Source: RGIG2206 sp045579085 (lineage in GTDB: Bacteria > Bacillota > Clostridia > Oscillospirales > Acutalibacteraceae). Taken from it: a stretch of 29,156 nucleotides of DNA. The notes under the pieces were generated by a model that saw only the letters and a program-made list of their open reading frames with translations, was not told the origin of the DNA and made no database searches. Positions 23,443 through 29,156 of this stretch are shown here, piece after piece; the first letter of the stretch is position 1; each line of letters opens with the position of its first letter. A program made the translations under genes and the position numbers. The DNA is taken from NCBI GenBank assembly GCA_045579085.1, contig JAZNLO010000025.1:1-29156 (forward strand). Reading direction: 5' to 3'.

Positions 23443-24633
23443 TTACATTTTTGAGCCTTTTGCTCCCTTTGTGCCAAAGCCCTGTGCACTCTCCAAAATA
23501 TTTGACTGGTAAGTAAACATCAGGCTTTTCTTTGTTCTTGCTCTCTTAAACGCCAGTTCAACAAGCTTATCAAGCAACTCAGGATATTTAAGCCCTGTTG
23601 CCTCCCAGAGATAGAACGAAAGTGAGCCGGGTATGGTATTGATTTCGTTGATGTATACAGAGTTATCCTCGCAGTCAATCAGGTAGTCAATTCTGACCAC
23701 TCCGCTTGCGTCGATAAGTTTGAACACCTTACATGATATGTCATGAATTTTTGCTTTCATCTCGTCGGTTATATCGGCGGGAAGTTTACGCTTAAGCGAG
23801 GTCATTCCCTTTGAACTGCCCGATGAAAGATATTTTTCCTGGAACGAAAGAATATCGTCCTGAGTGAACGGTTCCTCGCACTCTGATGCTTTGCACTCAT
23901 CGCTATCGCCGAGCACTGAGCAGTTTATCTCTCTGAGCTTGGTGATTGCCTTTTCAACCAACAGCTTCGGTGCGAATGACGACGCTAAGTCGATTGCGTC
24001 TAACAGCTCTTCCCTGTTTTTCGCCTTGCTGATTCCTATGCTTGAGCCAAGATTTGCAGGCTTTACTATTACAGGATAGGTAAATGAGCTCTCAATATTT
24101 TCAATTATTGCTTGCTGGCTTTCAACCCAGTCTTTACTGTAAAACGCAATATGCGGTAAAGTGGGCAGTTTTGCCGCTGTGCAAGCGAGCTTGAACAAGT
24201 CCTTATCCATTCCGATGGCAGACGAAATTATGTTGCAGTTTGCGTACGGCAGGTCGAGCAGTTCGAGCCAGCCCTGAATTGTGCCGTCCTCGCAGTTTGT
24301 GCCGTGCACCACAGGCAAGACAACGTCTATCGGTGAGATGAGCTTGCCTTTTTTGTACTCCTTCTTCATCTCAACCACAGACTGTCTGCCGTCTACCTTA
24401 GTGATGATTACGTTTGCATAGTCCTTTGCAAGTGTTGACAAGTCCTTATGCTTGAAAGTGTTTATATCAAGAAAGTCCTGACTGTACAGCATTTCGCCGT
24501 TTTTACCGATATAAATCGGCAGAATGTTGTATTTATCCTTGTTGATATTATTCATAGCCTGAACTGCAGAGATAATTGCTACCTCATGTTCAACTGACCT
24601 TCCGCCAAAAACAACGGCAAGATTGATTTTCAT
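23443..24633 (-). CDS. ddl: D-alanine--D-alanine ligase
   Basis: Ddl joins two D-alanines with ATP to make the dipeptide that MurF adds to the peptidoglycan precursor. The 396-residue protein has the N-terminal VVFGGRSVEHEVAIISA, VVHGTNCEDGTIQG, the ATP-grasp IVKPANLGSSIGISK and C-terminal YINEINTIPGSLSFYLWE. In the omega loop an EKYLSSG segment (about 266-272) keeps the Lys-Tyr pair associated with D-Ala-D-Ala rather than D-Ala-D-Lac products. The ATG at 24633 has AAGGAG upstream; a longer frame to 24684 would overlap murF. It starts 16 bp after the murF stop, so product and user genes are coupled. Confidence 0.93.
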   Translation of the reverse strand: MKINLAVVFGGRSVEHEVAIISAVQAMNNINKDKYNILPIYIGKNGEMLYSQDFLDINTFKHKDLSTLAKDYANVIITKVDGRQSVVEMKKEYKKGKLISPIDVVLPVVHGTNCEDGTIQGWLELLDLPYANCNIISSAIGMDKDLFKLACTAAKLPTLPHIAFYSKDWVESQQAIIENIESSFTYPVIVKPANLGSSIGISKAKNREELLDAIDLASSFAPKLLVEKAITKLREINCSVLGDSDECKASECEEPFTQDDILSFQEKYLSSGSSKGMTSLKRKLPADITDEMKAKIHDISCKVFKLIDASGVVRIDYLIDCEDNSVYINEINTIPGSLSFYLWEATGLKYPELLDKLVELAFKRARTKKSLMFTYQSNILESAQGFGTKGAKGSKM

Positions 24634-24649
24634 TTTACCGCACTCCTTA

Positions 24650-26203
24650 CTATCCGGCATAATTGTCGGGCAAATCATTCTCAAATAAAACTACGCACTT
24701 GTCATTAACAAGCTGTCTTAACAACGTCATCGCATCCTTAAACGAGGCAACAACGCGTATATTCTCCTCTTTAACCGAGTCTACGCTTTTTGCGCCGTCT
24801 ACAAGCGGTATGCTGCGTTTCTCGCCTACGAATATCAGCACGTCGCACTTCTCGGCTGCCGCCTTACCAAGCGCACAGTTTGCCTTGTATTCATTGTCAC
24901 CAAGCTCAACAAGGCCAGGTGTGACGATAATCTTTCTAAATCCGTCAAAGGACGAGATAACGTTTACGGCTTCTATACTGCCAGACGGGTTTGCGTTATA
25001 CGCATCGTCAATCAAAAGCGAGCCATTGATAAACGGTTTCAGCTCTAATCTGTGACTGACGGCGCTAAGCTTGCTTACCGCATACTTGATATCCCTATGT
25101 GATACGCCTAAGTCGAGCGCAAGCGTTGCAGCGCCGCACACGTTTTCAATATTATAAAATCCGAGCAGCTTTGTGTGCAATTCAAGCTCACTGCCATTAT
25201 ATGTCAAGCTGAACTCAGAGCCCTGTCTGCCGCTCTTTTTCAGCGAGATTACTGCATCTGCATTCTCGCTTGCGTATGACACAAAGTTATACCCGTCAGC
25301 TGCGTTTTTCTCATACTCGCAGTTGAAGTTAAGGTATACCTTGCCGCCGTTTTTATTAACCGCATCTGCAAGCTCGAACTTGGTTTTCGTTACGTTTTCA
25401 ATCGTTTTAAATGTTTCAAGATGCTGAGGGCCGACAGATGTGATTATTCCCATATTGGGTTTTACTATATCGCAGATTTCCTTGATATCGCCAATGTTTT
25501 TTGCGCCCATCTCTACGATGAAAATATCGTCCTCAGGCTTGAGCGACTCTCTTATCGTTTTTACAACACCCATCGGCGTATTAAAGCTTGCGGGTGTGTA
25601 GCAAACGTTATACTTCTGCTCAAGTAAGGCTGCCAGTGCAAACTTTACGCTTGTTTTGCCAAAGCTACCCGTGACTCCGATTATCGTCATCGGCTTATGA
25701 TTTTTAAGCTTTCTTTTTGCATCGTTAATATAATAGCTTCTCACCAACGCCTCTAACGGCTCATTTACGCATTTTACGCAGACAACCGTAAGCGGTGTCA
25801 GGCACGATATCAGCACAACGCCCAGTACAAACCATTCCGATACAAGCACAGTTGCAAGCGAAAAAGCCAAAGCTATAACGCTGTGAGTTACAAGCTGTCT
25901 TACCACACGTTGAGTTACAACAAGCGGTTTTATCGCCCTTTTCTGCTTTTTGAGCGAAACAGGCGCAGCAATCAACACATAGCCTATGCAAGCAATGCAA
26001 AAAGCAAGGTCGAAAAACGAAAGAATAGCAAAGCCAAGGGTTATTATTATATTTGGCACTACCTTTGCTTTTGCGCCCTTGAGCCATCTGAAATAACGAG
26101 AAACAAAATACGAGTTTTGCTGCAGCATATGATAGTCAGACAGCGACGCAAACACTCCGCCTATCGACAAGGCTATAACAGAAATTATGAGATACCAGTT
26201 CAC
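24650..26203 (-). CDS. MurF-like Mur ligase with an N-terminal polytopic membrane domain
   Basis: A 517-residue protein. Residues ~176-517 are a MurF-type ATP-grasp-unrelated Mur ligase core: GVTGSFGKTSVK (176-187), FNTPMGVV, EMGAKNIGDI, TSVGPQHLETF, GFYNIENVCGAATLA, HRLELK and the C-terminal DDAYNANPSGSIEAV and TPGLVELGD typical of MurF. Residues 1-~150 are not the usual uridine-binding domain but about five membrane helices (about 3-20, 49-64, 66-82, 104-122, 124-144), with DYHMLQQNSYFVSRYFRW between the first two. It probably adds D-Ala-D-Ala to a muramyl peptide at the membrane. No separate canonical murF is in the window. The gene overlaps the hydrolase by 4 bp and precedes ddl. The ligase family is clear; substrate form is inferred. 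Confidence 0.85.
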   Translation of the reverse strand: MNWYLIISVIALSIGGVFASLSDYHMLQQNSYFVSRYFRWLKGAKAKVVPNIIITLGFAILSFFDLAFCIACIGYVLIAAPVSLKKQKRAIKPLVVTQRVVRQLVTHSVIALAFSLATVLVSEWFVLGVVLISCLTPLTVVCVKCVNEPLEALVRSYYINDAKRKLKNHKPMTIIGVTGSFGKTSVKFALAALLEQKYNVCYTPASFNTPMGVVKTIRESLKPEDDIFIVEMGAKNIGDIKEICDIVKPNMGIITSVGPQHLETFKTIENVTKTKFELADAVNKNGGKVYLNFNCEYEKNAADGYNFVSYASENADAVISLKKSGRQGSEFSLTYNGSELELHTKLLGFYNIENVCGAATLALDLGVSHRDIKYAVSKLSAVSHRLELKPFINGSLLIDDAYNANPSGSIEAVNVISSFDGFRKIIVTPGLVELGDNEYKANCALGKAAAEKCDVLIFVGEKRSIPLVDGAKSVDSVKEENIRVVASFKDAMTLLRQLVNDKCVVLFENDLPDNYAG

Positions 26204-26970
26204 TGATTACCGCCTCCCAAAAAACTGTTGAATATTGCGTTCACTTCATACGGGCTGTCTATAAACGAGAAATGTCCGCCGCCTTTTATTACGCATAATC
26301 CGCTGTCACGTATCAGCTTTTCCATAACCTTTGCATCGCTTAAGGGTGTATCCTCGTCCTTATCACCCCAGATAAGCAAGGTTGGAGCTGTTATCGAGCT
26401 CATATACTCGCAGAGGTCCTCGTTTACAACCTTAACGAGTGTTTCGCGCATCACAGCCGGCGCAGCGTTATAGTCCGCAGAGCCGAAAAACGCTCTTGCT
26501 CTATCAAGCAGCTTTGCGCTGTGGTTTCTGATTACAGGCAAAAGCAAAATGTTTTTAACTGTCTTAAAAGCCATAATCTTAATTTTTGCGCGAAGCTTCT
26601 TCTTATGCTTTACTCCCGCAGAGTCCATCAAGATTATCTTTTTAGGCTCAACCAAGCCGCTGCCTACCATCTTGATTATGACACGTCCGCCAAATGAATG
26701 ACCGACTAAAACAACTGACTCAAGCCCAAGCTTTTCTATGAATTTTACCGTGAAATCAACGTAATCGGAAACATCCCACGCTTTTTCGAGCGAGTCACTT
26801 TTACCGAAGCCGGGAAAATCAAGCGCGATTACCCTGAATCTATCGCTTATTGAGTTAATGATAAACCTGAACGCATCACAATTAGAGCCCCAGCCGTGCA
26901 AAAACAGGACCGGTTCTCCCTCTCCAACATCTATATAATTTATGTTTAATCCGTTTATATTGATTTCCAA
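26200..26970 (-). CDS. Alpha/beta hydrolase
   Basis: A 256-residue alpha/beta-hydrolase-fold protein with no signal peptide. It has the oxyanion HGWGSN, the nucleophile elbow VGHSFGGRV (Ser about 92), an acid in LLIWGDKDEDTPL and the catalytic histidine in IKGGGHFSFIDSP, so the triad is complete. A TTG at 26970 is chosen because AAGGTG lies 6 bases upstream; the frame extends to a TTG at 26991 without such a site. It overlaps murF by 4 bp (ATGA), so co-translation is likely. A substrate linked to the cell envelope is possible, but the fold is too general to name one. Confidence 0.82.
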   Translation of the reverse strand: MEININGLNINYIDVGEGEPVLFLHGWGSNCDAFRFIINSISDRFRVIALDFPGFGKSDSLEKAWDVSDYVDFTVKFIEKLGLESVVLVGHSFGGRVIIKMVGSGLVEPKKIILMDSAGVKHKKKLRAKIKIMAFKTVKNILLLPVIRNHSAKLLDRARAFFGSADYNAAPAVMRETLVKVVNEDLCEYMSSITAPTLLIWGDKDEDTPLSDAKVMEKLIRDSGLCVIKGGGHFSFIDSPYEVNAIFNSFLGGGNQ

Positions 26971-27008
26971 ATATATCACCTTGTAAATCAAATTAGCATA
27001 TCAGATAT

Positions 27009-27014
27009 ATTATA
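27009..27014 (-). promoter_or_regulatory. Candidate -10 box for the hydrolase-murF-ddl-CDF operon
   Basis: TATAAT on the minus strand in the short AT-rich gap between the rluA-like gene and the hydrolase. No strong -35 at 17 bp, so the genes may instead be read from the rluA promoter. Confidence 0.3.
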
Positions 27015-27043
27015 ACAGACACGTTTAAAAAAATAAAGCAAAA

Positions 27044-27919
27044 TCAGAAATTTATCCCATTTTCTTGCAAAAACTTAAGTATATCCTCAGGCACTTGTGC
27101 TTTTATACATATGTTTTCTCCGCTTACGGGATGAATGAACTCGGCTTCACAGCAATGCAGGAGATATCTGTCCTCTGCGCGCTGCTGATTGCCGTATAAA
27201 AAATCACCCACCAAAGCATAACCGTTACCGCTGAAATGAACGCGAATCTGGTGTGTTCTTCCTGTTTCGAGCCACACTGATGCAACAGAATATGCGCCGC
27301 TTGTTGCGATGCGTCTAAAGTGCGTTATTGCGCTTTGTCCGTGCTCGCTCAGGCAACGCTTGAGTTTGCTCGAATCGCTTAATGCAATTGAATCGTTAAA
27401 CGTGCCGCTCTCGCTCAGCTCGCCCTCACAGATGCAGATATATTTCTTCTTAACGTTTGCGCTCAAAATCGCACAGGCAAGCTTGTTCTTTGCCACCACT
27501 ACCACTCCCGTAGTGTGCTTGTCGAGCCTGTAAACCGGGCGGTAGACACAGTTTGCGTCTGCACCAACGTGGTGGTAAAACGCATTCGCAAGCGTGCCTG
27601 ACTGGATTTTCTTTGTGGGGTGGACAACCATATCAGACGGCTTGTTATACACGATTATATCGTCGTCTTCATACAGAATTTCAACGTCAATAGCTTCTGG
27701 CGCGCACGAGCTTTCATCGTCTTTCATATTTATCAGCAAAACATCTGCGGTGTGCAAAACCCTGTTTACATACGCTCTTTCACCGTTTAGCAATATCCCG
27801 TCGTCAGATTTTTTAAGCGCAGTCAGAACCGACGAGGTGTAGCCTCGCTTTTTGAGATACTGCTTTATCAAAAGCGCATCGTGCTCCTGTTCAATTATAT
27901 ATTTAATAGTCCTTTTCAT
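27044..27919 (-). CDS. RluA-family pseudouridine synthase
   Basis: A 291-residue protein that converts specific uridines of rRNA or tRNA to pseudouridine. It has an N-terminal S4-like RNA-binding part (about 12-60), the VEILYEDDDIIVYNKPSDMVVHP entry motif, the catalytic aspartate in YRLDKHTTGVVV (Asp about 133), and LETGRTHQIRVHF and LLHCCEAEFIHP near the end. The sequence does not discriminate between RluA, RluC and RluD-type targets. The ATG at 27919 has GAGG 6 bases upstream; an in-frame ATG at 27937 has none. It is divergent from the tRNA genes. Confidence 0.9.
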   Translation of the reverse strand: MKRTIKYIIEQEHDALLIKQYLKKRGYTSSVLTALKKSDDGILLNGERAYVNRVLHTADVLLINMKDDESSCAPEAIDVEILYEDDDIIVYNKPSDMVVHPTKKIQSGTLANAFYHHVGADANCVYRPVYRLDKHTTGVVVVAKNKLACAILSANVKKKYICICEGELSESGTFNDSIALSDSSKLKRCLSEHGQSAITHFRRIATSGAYSVASVWLETGRTHQIRVHFSGNGYALVGDFLYGNQQRAEDRYLLHCCEAEFIHPVSGENICIKAQVPEDILKFLQENGINF

Positions 27920-27945
27920 AGACCGCCTCGCATACATTTTTAATT

Positions 27946-27974
27946 ATAATATCACCAATGAGTAAAGTTATCAA
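27946..27974 (-). promoter_or_regulatory. Promoter of the rluA-like gene
   Basis: On the minus strand TTGATA (27969-27974), 17-bp spacer, TATTAT (27946-27951), 26 bp before the chosen ATG. Confidence 0.6.
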
Positions 27975-28003
27975 CATTTATGAAAAATAATAAGATTTGA
28001 TTA

Positions 28004-28031
28004 TTGACAAAACACTTTTTTATGGTATAAT
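28004..28031 (+). promoter_or_regulatory. Promoter of the tRNA-Met/tRNA-Trp unit
   Basis: TTGACA (28004-28009), 16-bp spacer, TATAAT (28026-28031), both perfect consensus hexamers. The tRNA starts 16 bp after the -10 box. Confidence 0.85.
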
Positions 28032-28047
28032 AATTTCGTTCCTGTCT

Positions 28048-28124
28048 GGGCCATTAGCTCAGTTGGTTAGAGCAACCGGCTCATAACCGGTTGGTCCGGG
28101 GTTCGAGTCCCTGATGGCCCACCA
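28048..28124 (+). tRNA. tRNA-Met (anticodon CAT)
   Basis: A full cloverleaf: acceptor GGGCCAT with ATGGCCC, D-arm AGCTCAGTTGGTTAGAGC, anticodon stem ACCGG/CCGGT around CTCATAA, T-arm CCGGG-GTTCGAGT-CCCTG, and an encoded CCA end. The CAT anticodon could also be tRNA-Ile2 with lysidine or initiator, but the arms look like elongator tRNA-Met. It does not have the three consecutive G-C pairs of an initiator. Confidence 0.93.
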
Positions 28125-28127
28125 ACG

Positions 28128-28161
28128 CAAAGCGAGCGAGCTTGTCAGTTCGTTCGCTTTG
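28128..28161 (+). other. Hairpin in the spacer between the two tRNAs
   Basis: A 12-bp stem (28128-28139 with 28150-28161, one G-T wobble) without a T tract. Probably a processing or structural spacer in the tRNA precursor rather than a terminator. Confidence 0.45.
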
Positions 28162-28186
28162 TGAGTTAAAAAAGTTAATACGTTAT

Positions 28187-28262
28187 AGGGGCATAGCTCA
28201 GTTGCTAGAGCAGCGGTCTCCAAAACCGCGTGCCGAGGGTTCGAATCCTTCTGCCCCTGCCA
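28187..28262 (+). tRNA. tRNA-Trp (anticodon CCA)
   Basis: Acceptor AGGGGCA pairs with TGCCCCT, discriminator G and an encoded CCA end. D-arm AGCTCAGTTGCTAGAGC, anticodon stem GCGGT/ACCGC around CTCCAAA, T-arm GAGGG-TTCGAAT-CCTTC. It lies 62 bp after tRNA-Met and is presumably co-transcribed with it. Confidence 0.95.
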
Positions 28263-28269
28263 TATGAAG

Positions 28270-28321
28270 ACACCATTGAAATCTGAACCCCTACGGTTTG
28301 GACTCCAATGGTGTTTTGTTT
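28270..28321 (+). terminator. Terminator after the tRNA unit
   Basis: ACACCATTG (28270-28278) pairs with CAATGGTGT (28306-28314), with an inner AACC/GGTT pairing, followed by TTTTGTTT. Confidence 0.75.
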
Positions 28322-28336
28322 ATAAACCCTATATTT

Positions 28337-28364
28337 AAGCGGCTTTTCGAGGTCGCTTTTTTAT
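28337..28364 (+). terminator. Second terminator-like hairpin after the tRNA unit
   Basis: AAGCGGC (28337-28343) pairs with GTCGCTT (28352-28358, one wobble) and is followed by a T-rich run. Confidence 0.6.
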
Positions 28365-28452
28365 TTTTAGATATGAACTGAATTTCAAATAAATTCAAAA
28401 CCGAAAACAAAAAAATAAAAAACAAACCCTTTCGAACCCCTTAGTCTATATC

Positions 28453-29155
28453 TTAACAAGCTGAAAGTCCATTGTTTAAAGCATAATCGTGTTCTTTCTG
28501 TTCAGGAGTTCTGTATTGTAATTTTCGGTGCGGTCTTTTGGTATTAAAAAAGTCCATATAATCACTAACTGCTAACATAAACTCTGATTCAGAGCGATAT
28601 TTTGTTCTGTAAAGTTCTTCTCTTTTTAGCGAAGCAAAAAACGATTCCACTACCGAATTATCATAAGGCACATACGGTCTTGAAAAAGAGTGTGTTATTT
28701 GAATTGACTTTATATACTCTGCCATACCCCTTGAACAGAAATTAAAACCTCTATCAGTATGATATATTAAAGACGAATTTGGCTTACGGTTTTCGTAAGC
28801 CATTTTTAATGTTGAAGTTACTAATTGTGTACTGTTCTTCTTGCCAACTTTATAAGATATGACCTTTCTTGAAAACAGGTCAATTACCACACAAATATAA
28901 TATGCTTTTTCATTGAATTTGAAATATGTAACATCACTTACCCAAACCTCATTAGGCGCATGTGTGTCGAATTGTTGATTAACGTAGTTCTTATGTTTTT
29001 TGCATTCATCTTCATATAGTTTTTTCGCACTTTGTCGAACACTGCCAATGCCCATCTCTCTCATAAGTTTTCTAACCATTTCCGTTGAAACGGCAATACC
29101 CTCATTCTTCATAATAGTAGCTATTTTATCAGCTCCAAAAATTTGTCTGTTTTCA
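28453..29155 (-). CDS. IS3-family transposase (OrfB-type, DDE integrase core), N-terminus outside window
   Basis: The frame runs from TAG at 28453 to the right edge without a stop, giving about 233 residues. It begins in an HTH_21-like region (ENRQIFGADKIATIMKNEG), then an rve integrase core: first Asp in VWVSDVTYFK, second in YHTDRGFNF, and the Glu in NSVVESFFASLKREEL, so the DDE triad is intact. The C-terminus has the FNTKRPHRKLQYRTPEQ motif usual in IS3 OrfB. The ATG at 29112 lies inside the domain and is not the likely start; IS3 OrfB is normally made as a frameshift fusion with OrfA, which would be beyond the edge. The copy looks functional as far as visible. Confidence 0.92.
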   Translation of the reverse strand, partial: ENRQIFGADKIATIMKNEGIAVSTEMVRKLMREMGIGSVRQSAKKLYEDECKKHKNYVNQQFDTHAPNEVWVSDVTYFKFNEKAYYICVVIDLFSRKVISYKVGKKNSTQLVTSTLKMAYENRKPNSSLIYHTDRGFNFCSRGMAEYIKSIQITHSFSRPYVPYDNSVVESFFASLKREELYRTKYRSESEFMLAVSDYMDFFNTKRPHRKLQYRTPEQKEHDYALNNGLSAC

Positions 29156-29156
29156 T
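28453..29156 (-). mobile_element. IS3-family insertion sequence, partial
   Basis: Only the transposase end is visible. The terminal inverted repeat near the 3' side should lie between about 28365 and 28452, an AT-rich stretch, but cannot be defined without the other end of the element. Confidence 0.7.

Noticed and set aside
24650..26203. MurT (the MurT/GatD amidotransferase partner) for the membrane Mur ligase
   Set aside because: The C-terminal DDAYNANPSG motif is MurF-like and no GatD-type glutaminase gene is adjacent.
1..29156. CRISPR array, prophage or antiphage cassette
   Set aside because: No regularly spaced repeats and no phage structural, cas, toxin-antitoxin or restriction genes were seen. 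The array at 19800-19859 is an operator set of only three sites.

Overview
The window looks like chromosomal DNA of a low- to mid-GC anaerobic Gram-positive bacterium, most likely a gut-type Clostridia (Bacillota). This rests on strong Shine-Dalgarno sites, sigma-A type promoters, intrinsic terminators with T tracts, ferredoxin-dependent 2-oxoacid chemistry, a Na+-pumping decarboxylase, and a DUF2975/YozG-like regulator pair. No exact genus can be given from the sequence alone. Both ends lie in mobile-element genes: a large serine recombinase tail on the left and an IS3-type transposase on the right.

Layout. 1-399 is the 3' end of a serine recombinase. 400-835 has no convincing gene but holds four terminator-like hairpins, a 46-bp direct repeat and a foldable element. 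836-9174 is a complete transcription unit with a consensus promoter at one end and a strong terminator at the other. It encodes a Na+/solute symporter, two phenylacetate-CoA-ligase-like enzymes, both subunits of indolepyruvate:ferredoxin oxidoreductase (IorA, IorB), an ACT-domain protein and a PLP aminotransferase. A coherent reading is uptake of arylacetates, activation to CoA thioesters, reductive carboxylation to arylpyruvates and transamination to aromatic amino acids. Next comes an L-lactate dehydrogenase (9255-10220).

10210-15617 (minus) is a tightly packed operon: murD, two tandem M42 peptidases, a GNAT acetyltransferase and a methionine-gamma-lyase/'aluminium resistance' family PLP enzyme. 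15795-19076 (minus) is a four-gene Na+-translocating oxaloacetate decarboxylase operon (gamma, biotin carrier, beta, alpha). The Na+ gradient it would make could power the symporter of the first operon. A low-molecular-weight tyrosine phosphatase follows (minus). Divergent from it is a plus-strand trio (DUF2975 membrane protein, small XRE regulator, DUF4173/DUF4153-like membrane protein) behind a promoter covered by regularly spaced inverted repeats.

22267-27919 (minus) carries a CDF cation exporter, D-Ala-D-Ala ligase, an unusual membrane-anchored MurF-like ligase, an alpha/beta hydrolase and an RluA-family pseudouridine synthase. Ddl and MurF act in sequence in peptidoglycan precursor synthesis. 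Divergent from rluA are tRNA-Met(CAT) and tRNA-Trp(CCA), then two terminators and the IS3-type transposase running off the right edge.

The best candidates for new biology are the polytopic membrane domain that replaces the uridine-binding domain of MurF, the phased operator array of the DUF2975/XRE trio, the two-ligase arylacetate operon, and the structured, terminator-rich element next to the recombinase.
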